Source of the DNA: Wurfbainia villosa
Lineage: Eukaryota; Streptophyta; Magnoliopsida; Zingiberales; Zingiberaceae
Assembly: GCA_025175895.1 (NCBI GenBank)
Contig: CM046000.1
Coordinates: 34,694,720 to 34,758,719, forward strand
Direction: 5' to 3'
DNA length: 64,000 nucleotides
Under the pieces are notes generated by a model that was given only the letters and a program-made list of their open reading frames with translations, searched no databases and had not been told where the DNA came from. Position 1 is the first letter of the stretch. Every line of letters starts with the position of its first letter. Positions 34,169-45,746 of this stretch are shown piece by piece. The position numbers were made by a program, and so were the translations under genes.

Positions 34169-34735
34169 TGTAATAGAGAGATGTCCTAAGACAATCATCC
34201 TAGTTACTAATAAAATTCACTATTTGAGTGTACATTTTATGTGTATCTGATTGGATCTTAAACTCATTTACTGAAGTCCATAATATGATGCATAGCATGA
34301 GAGAAATCATGATTAGTGAGTATCTCATCATGTGTAATTATATAAGTATTGAAACAATCCCTAGTCAATGAATTGATAAGATTGGACATCGTCAATTCTG
34401 TGAGATTAGCACATATTATACTCCTTGATTTATCCAAGTATTCGGTACTCGCTGAATGGAAGCATAGGAATGTTGAGAGTGAATATGTGGATGCTAGTTA
34501 GAGTAACTAGTTCATTGGAGTGATCTGCTTTGAGACTTCATATGGTTCTTTATGCCATTGAAGATCTCATTGTAGCTCGAGTGCGAGATTTCTTAGACTT
34601 GAGGTATTCAAGTCATCTTGATCATGACATTTTATACTTTGACTTCTTTGTAGCCATCTCCATAGGAGGTGTAACTCCGAGTTGATTGAGTATAAGTCAA
34701 AGTAATCGAAGATGTTTGAATAGATGATGAGTGTG
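34169..34735. repeat. Truncated copy of the same LTR family
   Basis: This copy runs parallel to 31524-32145 (agagatgtcctaagacaatc, cttaaactcatttactgaa, gttgattgagtataagtcaaag) and then stops. It abuts the transposase-like relic on its left and a gypsy LTR on its right. Confidence 0.7.
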
Positions 34736-35447
34736 AATCATATGCATTTTTTAGTATTTATTTAGCATACATTTCTTAACTGTGGTTTTCATGTTTTTAT
34801 TCTCAAGGGGGGGGGGGCATAAATCAAGGCAAAAGAAGACATAATCACCATGGAGGAAAGCAATGTGAGCACATGATGAAACGGGGAGTAAACAAAGCAG
34901 TATTGCCCCCTTCAGCACCTGACACGGCCAAGCCATGCCAATTGGCACAACCGTGTTAGGCCTATTCTCAATTCCTTTGCGAAGAAAATTCAACATGTCG
35001 GGGCCGTGCCAATTGGCACGACCGTGTCATGCTATAATCAACCCGAGTAAATCTCAACCTACTTGAAATTTCTTCTCCAAAATAATCACTTTTTCACCTC
35101 CAAAAGTCTATAAGACCCCAAGCCTCTTGCAATGATGATTAAATACATTATCAAAAAGAGGAGATAAAGAAAACCCTAAGGGTAGGCCGATGGTCGAGGA
35201 TCCGAAGGTCAGTGACAGCGATCTATCTTGGGGAGCCGTCGAGGACAAGACGCTCAAAGCATAGGACGCTAGGTTAATTCTTTCTTTTTCTATCGTCTAT
35301 GTTTTGTAACTCCTTTATGGAGTAGTTTTGTATCTTAGGATGAGGGAGTACCTCTTTGTTCATTCGTCTTGGATTCTCGATTGCGGACTTCTTGAATTAG
35401 TTTTACGGTACGTATGATTTTTTTTGCAAGTTTGCTAATCACCTATT

Positions 35448-36641
35448 TGTAAGGGATCGATATGGCCGGCTAGAGGGGGGTGAATAGCCCTCGTTCGTTG
35501 GACGTAGTAAATTGCTCGTCTACAAAACGTTAGCGCAAGCGGAATATACAACTATAAGTAAAGACAAGCAAAATAAAAACAAGCAATACAAACACCGAGA
35601 TATAACGTGGTTCACGGCTACGCCGCTAATCCACGGTCCGATTCGTCCACGGTGAATCACTCCGCCAAAACCAATCACTATCGGTCTCTCCTTTGCACAA
35701 AGCTAGGTGGAGGTAACCTTTACAACCAAGATCACTCTTCTTACAATAGGATTGAAGTAAAGACAAGTAAGAAGAGTTTAGAGCTTGTGGGGCACTAGGA
35801 AGATCGTTTTGAGTATGAGCATTTTTCTCTCAAAGGCTTACACCCTCTCTTTTTATAGAGAGGGCTAACTTCTTCCCGTTTGCCGCCATCAGTCGACTGC
35901 CGCCCTTGGCAGTCGACTGCCGTCACTACAACGGCCTCCGAACACGTCGGATCCCGACCGTTGTAGTCCAACGGAACTCTTGGCTCGATCGATGGACCTC
36001 ATCGGGCCGATCGCTCCGTAGAGTCGATCGCCCTGGGCCGGCTACGACGATCGCGCGAACCCTTATTGACTACCGATCGCCGCCAAAGAGCCGATCGATG
36101 GTCATGGCAATGATCGCCCACGATGGCGCGCGATCGCTGGCCACAATCCGGGCCAATGATACCGGTCGAACTCACTCGATTCAGACGATCGGCCGCCATG
36201 ACATGGCAATGATCCGTGTCGAAAACCCATCCGACACTCGCGTGGCCCAAGTTTCACCTAAGAGCTACCCTTCCCGGGTTACAATCGCCACTCATTTCTG
36301 AGTCCTCGCCTCAAGTTCTCTTCGCTCGGCCACGCCCTCGGCGATCAGCGCACGGCTCTGCAATGCTCCTTCGCGTCTCTTGCCTCGAAGTCTACTTCCT
36401 CCGGCTTCACTCCAAGCTTCTCGTCCGGCGTCCCTCGGATGCTCCAAGCGCACGGCTTCCGCAAAGCTATCCTTCACCGACTCAAGGCACGAGTCATGAG
36501 ATGTGAAACTCGCCACGGCTCCATGTGCGAATTACTAAGTCCTGCACGACTTCAACGCACATATCATATGAACATATCAAACTAACTTAAACCCTTTGCC
36601 ACACCATCAAAACCATATCACGGCAAGAGATTGCCCTAACA
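35448..36641 (-). repeat. 3' LTR of gag-only element 2
   Basis: A 1194-bp LTR. CAGTCGACTG occurs at 35890-35899 and 35910-35919, directly upstream in minus sense of TATAAAA at 35857-35851. From 35960 to 36220 it holds about nine cgatcg-like words that are not conserved in the partner LTR. Confidence 0.88.
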
Positions 36642-37427
36642 ATCTCCCCCTTTTTGATGTGTGGCAATCCGTTTAAGTTAGGTAAAAACATTTGATATAA
36701 ATTCTAAGGTAAGAAAGCATGTAAAGATAAACATGATATAGCAACATGCAACTCCCCCTTAATCCATGAAACTCTCCATGTAAATTTTCTCCCCTTATCA
36801 TATATTTCTCCCCCTACACTATATTTCTCCCCCTAATGTGATTAACTTAAACATACTTATTTCTCCCCCTTTGACACCATCAAAAAGATTAACACTAAGT
36901 TATAAGCTCATGACATCAAGTATAATGGAGGAAAAATATGACAAGTTGATTTAAAATTGGGTACCACTTGTTGATGACATTAAGTATATTTCTACCACTT
37001 GTTGGTGGCATCAAGTATATTTCTACCACTTGTAGGAGGTTTTACAAACTGAATTCGGCCTTCAATATTCTGATTTACAGGCCACCAGTCGACTGCTATC
37101 AGTATGGCAGTCGACTGGCACAAGGGAATCCAAATTTCTGATTTTCTGGACGAATTTCAGAAATGCATTATAAATTCCAGAAAATTTGAAAAATCATGAA
37201 ATTTGGGGAACATATTTCTATTAAGTATATCTATCAGTGAAAAATATGTTTTCGTGAAAAATCATTATATTTTCTTGTTTTTGCCAAAAATCCAAAAGTT
37301 TTTAAAAACCACTAGGTTTTTGATCATTCTAGTATCAAGTTAGCTACCTAGTTTTGCATCAAATTGTTTCAAAACATGAATACATGTATTTTAAGGTAAG
37401 AAATTGTTTTGAAAACATATGAAATAT

Positions 37428-37684
37428 CCAACCATGATCTTTGGGCAATATGTCTATGAATTAAACATAAGCCTTCCCCATGATTGGTCTATTATTGCTA
37501 TTTTGATACTTTAAATGACCATCTAAATGCCATAGGCATTAGTGGACATTTTGTATCATCCTAATATCTCACCCATGCTAAGTTTGCAATCAAGTTAGCC
37601 TATAGTGAGTGTGAGATGTATCCTAGGGGGGTATTTGTATATACTTAACCCATATATTCATGCAATTCTATCATGGTTAAGTAT
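37428..37684 (-). other. Stem-loop cassette 3' of gag, element 2
   Basis: CCAACCATG/CATGATTGG (37428-37436, 37479-37487; one mismatch), AATGCC/GGCATT (37526-37531, 37535-37540), ATATCTCAC/GTGAGATGT (37564-37572, 37611-37619; one mismatch) and ATACTTAACC/GGTTAAGTAT (37641-37650, 37675-37684) match the cassette of element 1 in order and spacing. The last loop is 24 nt in both. Confidence 0.6.
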
Positions 37685-38048
37685 CAACCTAACAACCTAC
37701 ATGATCATAATGACATATATGATTTAATTTTACATTATGATCATGAAACTCATGTATCCATCAAATAATAGTCATGCATTAGGTATTATATGATGATAAT
37801 AAACAAATTATCACCTAAAGCATGATTTAAACCTATTTCTAGTGATAACGTGCCAAATTTCAAAATCATAAATCATGATTTAAAACATACATAGGAATTA
37901 CAACAATCATCATGATTTAAGCATTATTACCTATTTATGGGCACGTTATCATCACCCAACACTATCTAAAAAATGTTGTCCCGTCATCCTAAGTCAACCA
38001 AAATATGATATAGGTCAATTCCATATGGTTGACTACCCTAGGGGTTTT

Positions 38049-39779
38049 CTAACCCTTAAGGATGGATTTTGGAACCCAAAATAAGTTCTTTCCTATTGGG
38101 TTCACTAAATATTCCTTGGGGATCCATTTCCTAGCAATTACCTTCTTTTTATCTTGTCCCCTAGCTATAAGGCATTTGTAGGCCTTCTCATTTTTCTTCT
38201 CTTTATATCCTAGGCCCTTCTTGTTAAAACTTGCCCTTTGGCTCCCAATTATCATGTTAAGGGTATTGGAGCCAATAGTGAATTTTTCTAGGGCTTTGGT
38301 TAAATAATCTACCTTTTCCCTTAAGGCCTTATTTTCATTTATACATGCATCACTAACATCTAATGGCACATAAAGGTCATGTGAGCATGCATCATCTAAG
38401 CTAGAAGAAATATTATCATTTAAGCATGCCTTTTCCAATTTTTGTTCTAATTCCTTAATTTGTTCAAGCATGCATTTATTTTTCTTCTTTGCCCTAAATA
38501 GGTCCTTAGTTAAATTAGAAACCATGGAAACTATTTTCTTGGGGGTTAGATTTGTTACCATAGTCTCCATGTCCTCTTCTTCTTCGGATGAGGAGGAGGA
38601 TGATGATGTGGAGGAGGCTCCCCCTTCACTTGAGCTCTCTCCTCTTGAGCTTGATCCTTCATTTTCGGAGGAAGAGCAATCCAAATCATCAAAGGCCATC
38701 AAGGCCAAATTGGCGACAAAGGCATTCTCCTCATCCGATGATGAGGAGGAGGATGAGGATGGATCATCCCAAGTCCTTGCCTTGAGAGCCTTAGCCTTTC
38801 CCTTCTCCTTTGTCTTCTTCTCCTCTTCCTTCTTTTTCTTGCTCCCCTTCTTCTTCTTCTTTTCTTCTTTCTTTTTCCTTTCTTCCTTGCTCTTGTTTAG
38901 GAGAGGACAATTGTCCCTTATGTGCCCTTCTCCTTGGCAATTGTAGCATATGACCTTCCCCCTTGGTCTTCTCATCTTATCATTAGATTTATCAAATCTA
39001 AAATTCTTAAATGCACGTCTTACCCTCCTTACCATATAGGCTTCTTCGGTGCTATCCATGGAGGAGGAGGAAGACGCTTCGTCATCGGAGGAGGAGGGGA
39101 TTTCCATCTTCTTCTTCCCCTTACTTGCCAATAATGCTACTCCTCTTGAGGGTTGAATTTTAGGCTCCTCTTGTATTCCCTCAAGCCTAGTTTCGTGAAG
39201 CTCCATGGTTGAAAAGAATTCCTCCAAGGTGCTCACTTCTAGGTTCTTGGAGATATAAAATGAGTCCACCATGGAGCTCCATTTTGAGGACCGGGGAAAG
39301 GCATCTATGGCCTTCATTACCATATCCCGGTTTGATAGCTTCTCACCTACACTTGTTAGCCCAATTAAAATTTCTTTAAACCTAGAGTGTAGTGAGGTTA
39401 CCTTTTCTCCCTTTTCTAGTTTTATATTGATAGTTGGGAGCGGAGGAGGTCTCTCCTTGCTAGCTTGGATGTGCCTTCATGGAGTTCTATAAGCTTCTCC
39501 CACATCTCTTTGGCGCTAGCACATTCTCCGATCCGATTGATCTCTTGTTGAGGGAGCACATTGTAGAGATGGTGCTTGGCTTTGGAGTTTGCAAGGTGCT
39601 CCTCTCTTTGCCTCTTGGTCCACCTAGATTTCTATTGGCTTCCCTCTTCATCCCTAGGCAAAACTAAACCGATTCCATTGTAATCATTATATCAAAATCC
39701 GCTTTAAAATACCTCCATTCGCTTCTTCCACTGCTTAATTCTCCTTCAAACTTCGGAGGATGGATGTTGGAGCCGCCAT
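38049..39779 (-). pseudogene. Gag of gag-only element 2
   Basis: The start ATG is at 39779-39777 (MAAPTSILR-like after drift). Between 39720 and 39323 the frame breaks at short deletions relative to element 1. From 39323 it is open for 424 codons to the stop at 38049. Visible are SSKWSSMVDSFYISKNLEV, the knuckle CYNCQGEGHIRDNC (near 38950), a Lys-rich stretch, a coiled coil, LEKFTIGSNTLN, and an end WIPKEYLVNPIGKN then FWVPKSILKG. It stops where protease would begin in a full SIRE element. Confidence 0.85.
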
Positions 39780-39840
39780 TTTTGATGTAGGGCTTGTTGC
39801 GCGGTTAGTCCGGTGACAAGCAACCTCGCTCGATACCACT

Positions 39841-40989
39841 TGTAAGGGATCGGTATGGCCGGCCAGAGGGGGTGAATAGCCCTCGCTCGCTTGGACGTAG
39901 TAAATTGCTCGCCTACAAAACGCGTAGCAAGCGGAATATACAACTATAAGTAAAGACAAGCAAAATAAAAACAAGCAATACAAACACCGAGATATAACGT
40001 GGTTCACGGCTACGCCGCTAATCCACGGTCCGATTCGTCCACGGTGAATCACTCCGCCAAAACCAATCACTATCGGTCTCTCCTTTGCACAAAGCTAGGT
40101 GGAGGTAACCTTTACAACCAAGATCACTCTTCTTACAATAGGATTGAAGTAAAGACAAGTAAGAAGAGTTTAGAGCTCAGGGGCACTAGGAAGATCTGCT
40201 TCGAGTATGAGCATTAGCCTCTCAAAGGCTTACACCCTCTTTTATAGAGAGGGCTAACTTCTTCCCGCTTGGCCATCACCGGGCGCCGATCACTACAACG
40301 GCCTCCGAACACGCCGATCCCCGCTGTAGTCCAACGAACTGATCGATGGACCTCATCCGGGCCGATCACGCCTCCGTAGTCGACCGCCTACCGGCTACGA
40401 ACACGGTTCTGCGGTCGAACCCTTATCTACCACCGATCGCCGCTTTTCAGAATGATCGATGGTCTTGGCAATACGACGCCCACGATGGCATCGCCGCCAC
40501 AATCCGGGCCACCGATACCAATGAACTAACTCACTGATTAGCAATGACCGCCATGACATGGCGATCGTGTCGGAAAACCCATCCGACACTTGGCCAAATG
40601 GCCAAGTTTCACCTAAGAGCTACCCTTCCCGGTTACAATCGCCACTCATTTCTGAGTCCTCGCCTTCGTTCTCTTCGCTCGCCACGCCCTCGGCAAAGAT
40701 CAGCGCACGGCCTGCAATGCTCCGCGTCTCTTGCCTCAAGTCTACTTCCTCCGGCTTCACTCCAAGCTTCGTCCGTGGTCCCTCGGATGCTCCAAGCGCA
40801 CGGCTTCCGCAAAGCTATCCTTCACCGACTCAAGGCACGAGTCATGAGATGTGAAACTCGCCACGGCTCCATGTGCGAATTACTAAGTCCTGCACGACTT
40901 CAACGCACATATCATATCAACATATCAAACTAACTTAAACCCTTTGCCACACCATCAAAACCATATCACGGCAAGAGATTGCCCTAACA
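39841..40989 (-). repeat. 5' LTR of gag-only element 2
   Basis: An 1149-bp LTR, partner of 35448-36641. The transcribed end (39900-40200) is nearly identical to the partner; the U3 part (40270-40720) differs by many short indels, mostly in the palindrome-bearing region. Confidence 0.88.
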
Positions 40990-41032
40990 CTATTTGCATG
41001 TTTCTTCTAATTATGATTTTATAAAACTAATC

Positions 41033-41420
41033 GTGAGGAGCTAAAGAGATTGAAGGTTTTCACCTAGATTGATTCGTCGAGGTGTTCGTCACAAGTACCC
41101 ATGTTGCGAACAAGGTCAGCTATGTGTGGATACCTCAAAATCTATTAGAACCTCTCAAGGACCTAAACTAATCATGAGGAATTATGGCTACTAAGGGCTT
41201 TCAACTAGATTGATCCACTGGGGTATTCGTGACAAATACCCATATTGCAAACAAAGTCAACTATGCATGAATACCTCGAAAGCTATTAGGACCTCTCGAG
41301 GGTTCCATAACTTATCCTAGAACATAACAATTTATCTAACCTTGGTTCCTATAAGTAATAAGTGGTAGTTCTCAAATGGATCTGTTGGGGTTCATGACAG
41401 ATGATCATATTGCAAACAAG
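41033..41420 (+). repeat. Tandem repeat of about 135-140 bp in a gypsy LTR
   Basis: Two clear units start near aatcgtgaggag (41030) and aatcatgaggaat (41170), sharing cctagattgatt-like words, acccatattgcaaacaa and aggacctctc. A third, partial unit follows near 41350. Confidence 0.65.
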
Positions 41421-41638
41421 TTCCTTCTAAGAGCTAACATTGTGAAAGTAGAAACCAAGTTATGTGAATAAGTCAAGTTTCTCTCAGAAGAGACATCCGA
41501 TAACTTTAGATAAATTTTCTTCAAGAATACATATCGATATAATAGAGAACTGCCAAGATAATAGACATAGTAGTAAAACTGAAATACTAGGATTATTCTC
41601 TATCGTATCTTTCAATCTGTTCGATTGTCTTTTCTTTT

Positions 41639-43543
41639 TGTTAGTTATAGCCCTAGAACCAATCATGTGATGGTTGAATAGGAAACATTTTGTATCATAT
41701 TCTATAAAGGAAAAGGATTGGTTATTATATTTACGTCTTGCTTGTGCTAGCTAAATTAAATATAATAATGCCCTAGAAAAGTAGGTTCTTATCTACAGCA
41801 CATCAATTGACAGAATTGATTATGAGAGGCTGTAGAGAACACTTTCCTAAATGTTCCTAGTCAAGTATTAATATGCAAGGGCAATATTAATACATAAAGA
41901 CTAGCATGTAGGTCAATTGATGACTTGATCTCACAAGTCATGGATATATGATATCAAGTTGACACATGGGTATATATTAGAGAATATATACTGAACTGAC
42001 CCGCCATGAGAAAGTTTCATGGATCGTTATATGAGTGTCATAAACTTTCTCATGTGACTATTGGTATGAATAGTCCTCAGACCTGAAGTCACTACGGTTC
42101 CCTACATAAGGAGTTATGTACTTTGGTATCGTCAAACGTCACCCGTAACAGGGTGGACCATAAAGGCGATTACTGGGTATATAACAAATTATGCGGAGGG
42201 ATGTGAGTGATGTAGATGGGATCTATCCCTCCCATATGACGGGAGTGATATCTGTGGGCCCCTTGATTGAGTAGAACTACTAAAACGCATGGCCATGCTC
42301 GAATGAGTCAATATGAGATATTGAGCTCATTTGTTTGAGTTAGTTTACTCAGGGATAAAGAAACACATAGATTGATCGAGGATGACACGGTTTATGCCTC
42401 ATTGGTCAATCTGATATCAAGGATAGAAGGACACGGTCATACATTATAGTAGTCACGGAAAGGTTAGTCGGATCTTGACTTATTTCGTAACTTGGGCAGC
42501 AATGATGTATTGCTAGATGTCGCTCATTGCTTGTGTATCTAAAAGAGTTTAGATCCACTGCCAACGTTATGAGAGCCTATAGGGTCACACACAAAGAGCA
42601 TGATGATTAGAAGAATTAGTGCATTCTAGTTTGACTAGAATAATTTGGGAATAAGCTTAAGTACAAAATGGTTTTTGGACTTTAAGCTTAATGAGAATTT
42701 TAGCTTGTTGATTTAATGAGATTAATTCAATATGCTAAACTTATTAATTTAATAAGATTAAATAAATATGTTATAATGATAGCCTAAGCTTAATTGATTT
42801 AATAAGATTAATTCAATATGTTACCTTATTGATTTAATGAGATTAATTCAATATGATAACATAAGCTTATTGAATTAATAAGATTAATTCAATATGCATG
42901 AATGCCACATAAGCATGCCACCTAAGCATGCCACATAAGCATGTCACCTAAGCTTGATGAGGTGGAAGGAGACAAAGGGTTTTGACCTTTGGAATTTCTC
43001 CACATGTGGCCGGTGATTATTTTTCAATGCAATTGATTGCATTGAATGTGATAGGATGTGAAAGGTTTTTTCAATCCTATAAAACACTCCATGGGGTGGC
43101 CGACCAAATTGGTGGAAGCTTGAGGCTTGGAGAGAGCTTGGTGGTGAGAGGCTTTGGTTGTGTGGCTTTTGTGAGTGTAGGCTAGCAAGAAGAGTGGTCT
43201 TCTTCTTCCTTTCTCTTTTTCCCTACCTTCCTCTCCTTTAGGGACTTCTCTAGCAAGAAGTAAAGGAGAGCTCTTCTAGTTTCTTTTGTGAGACAAGAGC
43301 TTGCTCGTGTGGATACATATAGAGGCACGAACATTTGAACGCGCTAAAAGATCCAACAAACCCAAGGAGAAGCGGGATTAAAAAGGGCACACAACAAAGG
43401 TAATATTCTCCTATAAGATAAGTTTTTTTTCTTTTAGAGAAATTTATTTTTTTTGTACGAGGTTTTCTTTCACAAGGATCACTTGGAAGGGATCCTATTT
43501 TTCCGTTGCGCATATGCTATTTTGCATAAAAAAGATCTCTACA
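41639..43543 (+). repeat. 5' LTR of the copia element
   Basis: It contains an array of about 30-bp units (ttaatgagattaattcaatatg) at 42705-42895, a short array of gccac(a/c)taagcat units at 42900-42955, and TATAAAA at 43078-43084. Confidence 0.93.
43078..43084 (+). promoter_or_regulatory. TATA box of the copia 5' LTR
   Basis: TATAAAA within cctataaaacactcc, repeated in the 3' LTR at 50182-50188. Two short tandem arrays lie just upstream (42705-42955). Confidence 0.55.
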
Positions 43544-43560
43544 GTGGTATCTGAGCCACT
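43544..43560 (+). promoter_or_regulatory. Primer-binding site of the copia element
   Basis: TGGTATCTGAGCC directly after the LTR end is complementary in type to the initiator Met tRNA 3' end, with one change from the usual TGGTATCAGAGCC. Confidence 0.75.
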
Positions 43561-44372
43561 TGCGAAATATCGTATAAAAAAAAATAGGTTTTCTCTATTT
43601 TATATATGATATAGAAGTAGGATAAATTTTATTATGAGTTGATAATTGCATTAGCAATTTTTCAAACATAATAAAATATCCGATGTCTTTTAAAAGTTAA
43701 AATTGACATGGTGCATGGTTATGGCCTAGTCCCAAAAAGTTTATGAATGTGTGTGTTGTAATTCTTAATACGGCCTGCGTGTCGTGCCTTTCTCCTAAAA
43801 TTCTTGTTGTAAAAATTAGTTTTAGACTCGAATGTAACTCGAGTATTTCTCCTTTTGTAATATACAAAATAAAGATGGAGGGTCCATTGGAAGATGACGT
43901 TACAAGGAGGAAGTCAACAACACAAGACAACCAAAAGGAAGCACTTGGGAGAAGATGCTATCCCTAGGTTGACCAATCAATCTTTTCATTGGCTTGAGAA
44001 GATTGTAGAATAAGGGCCATAACCATGACACACTTAGTTTAATATGTATGTGATGCATGTTAATTTAGCTTATATGTGATGTATGCTAATATGTATGTGA
44101 TGCATGTTTAAGTTTATTTCTTAATAAGTCAAAAACGATATGCCTACCAAAGTTTGGTACTCACTACTTCCTCGATCATTTGTTGTTGGGTTTGCCAAAG
44201 CAAAGCAATGCATTTTATCTTGGAAGAGTGCGAGTGGACAATCGTGATGTCCCGCTATCAAACTTGGTTAAGACTTAATTAAGTTTTTCTTAATTAATTA
44301 AGAAAGTAGAGGCATATATTAGCTTTGAACATAAGTTTTAAAAATTAGTTTTTGTGTGATTTCCGAATATCA

Positions 44373-44671
44373 GCTTTGTCTTAGAAAGTGGTCGTTGCTC
44401 CGATATCAAAGAAGGCCTCTGTGCCTCGCCACGGCCTAGAAGCTGGTTTAGGAATAAGCACTAAACTAATCTAAACTTAACCAAAGCTATTAAAGAGTTA
44501 CATCAGATGTAATTGGAAAAAGATTGCCTACCTAATCATACTACGTCTTGGGCGATTAGCCAAAGCTAACTTAAGATGAAGTATGATGTGGATCTTTATC
44601 CCATATAAATTTATAGCTAAATAGAAGCTAATGATGTAAGCAAAATGTGTTTGCCTACATCAATGATTAGC
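44373..44671 (+). other. Conserved block and stem-loops in the copia leader
   Basis: The block 44373-44449 matches 56031-55957 (minus) of a SIRE-type element at about 66 of 77 aligned positions. Eighty-five bases later ATCATACT/AGTATGAT (44535-44542, 44580-44587) form a stem with a 37-nt loop. A longer hairpin follows at 44627-44671 with paired segments GCTAAT/ATTAGC, GATGTA/TACATC and GCAAA/TTTGC. All of this lies upstream of the gag ATG (44778). Confidence 0.55.
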
Positions 44672-44777
44672 TCATATCAAAGCTATGAGAATTTAGTGGG
44701 AGCCTCATTTAATTAAAGGCCTAATTAAATGACTTAGGTATGATACTTAATTTTGCATTTTAATGTTGTAGATCACC

Positions 44778-45705
44778 ATGTCATCTAACACGACACACCC
44801 CCTCAACTTGCGTCTGTTGAGAAAGACAAGCTCAATGGAGCTAACTTTCTAGACTGGTATAGGAACTTGAGGATTATCCTTACAAGAACGTAAACCTGTA
44901 TGTCCTAGAGCGGTCTATCCTTGAAACACCGCCCTGCGGCCACTCGTGCTGAAAAGGATGCTTATAAGAAGCATCAATATGACACATTAGATGTGTCATG
45001 TCTTATGCTTGCCACCATGAACTCTGAGCTTCAGAAGCAACATGAGAAAATGGATGCCTATGGTATGGTTGAGCATTTGAAACAACTATATCAAGGACAA
45101 GCTAGGCACAAGCGTTTTGAAGTGTCTAAGGCTCTTTTTGCATGCAAGATGCAAGAAGGAACACCTGTAGGAACTCACGTACTTAAAATGATAGGGTACG
45201 TTGAGAACCTTGAAAGACTAGGTTTTCCACTGAGCCAAGAATTGGCAACCGATGTTATCCTGCAATCATTGCCAGAAGCATATAATCAATTCATCATGAA
45301 TTATAACATGAATGAAATTGATAAGTTTTTGCTCGAGATTCTCAAAGATGTTAAGAATCACAACCGAATCTCAAAAATAAAGTTAGTAACGTACTAATGG
45401 TCAAGAAGGGCAAAGGTAAGCGCAAAGGCAAGGGTAAGACCCAAGCCAAAGGCAAGGCCAATTCATCCACTTCAAAGGGTAAAGGTAAAGTACCTAAGGA
45501 AGGGGACTGTTTCCATGGCAGTGAGACTGGACACTGGAAGCGGAACTGCAAAGTCTACCTTGAGGAAGTAAAGAAGAAAAGAAGTGGGACTTCTGCCTCA
45601 GGTATACACGTTATAGAAGTTAATCTATCTATTTCTTCTACATGGGTATTAGATATCTTGGATGTGCATCTCACATTTGTACTAATGTGCAGGATCGAGA
45701 AATAG
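44778..45705 (+). pseudogene. Gag of the copia element
   Basis: The ATG at 44778 is followed by a frameshift and a stop within 150 bases. From 44921 the frame is open to 45397 with the UBN2/gag-polypeptide pattern (LKQLYQGQARHKRFEVSKAL, then ILQSLPEAYNQFIMNYNMN). A further frameshift near 45390 leads into a Lys/Gly-rich stretch and the zinc knuckle (CFHGSETGHWKRNC, 45507-45551), in which the second Cys is lost. The product would be the particle shell and RNA-binding protein. It is not functional as read. Confidence 0.85.
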
Positions 45706-45746
45706 TAGACTAATGGCAAAGGGCTAAGTGGACCTACGAGTAGGCA

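Larger units (their letters stand above)
35448..40989 (-). mobile_element. Gag-only LTR retrotransposon 2 (TR-GAG type)
   Basis: LTRs 35448-36641 and 39841-40989 (TGTAAGGGATCG to CCCTAACA) lie inside an exact CTATT duplication (35443-35447, 40990-40994). Left of 39841 the minus strand has AGTGGTATCGAGCGAGG, a tRNA-iMet PBS; right of 36641 is a purine tract. The 3.2-kb interior has gag only. It is related to element 1 through gag, the stem-loop cassette and LTR ends, but differs at the LTR start and in much of U3. Confidence 0.88.

Noticed and set aside
31524..34735. One element with LTRs 31524-33745 and 34169-34735
   Set aside because: The 420 bp between them continues the transposase-like frame from left of the first LTR, and the second copy is truncated, so two separate insertions fit better.
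35906..36506. Arg-rich frames in the LTR of gag-only element 2
   Set aside because: The sequence is LTR U3 with many cgatcg words; the frames are not preserved in the partner LTR.
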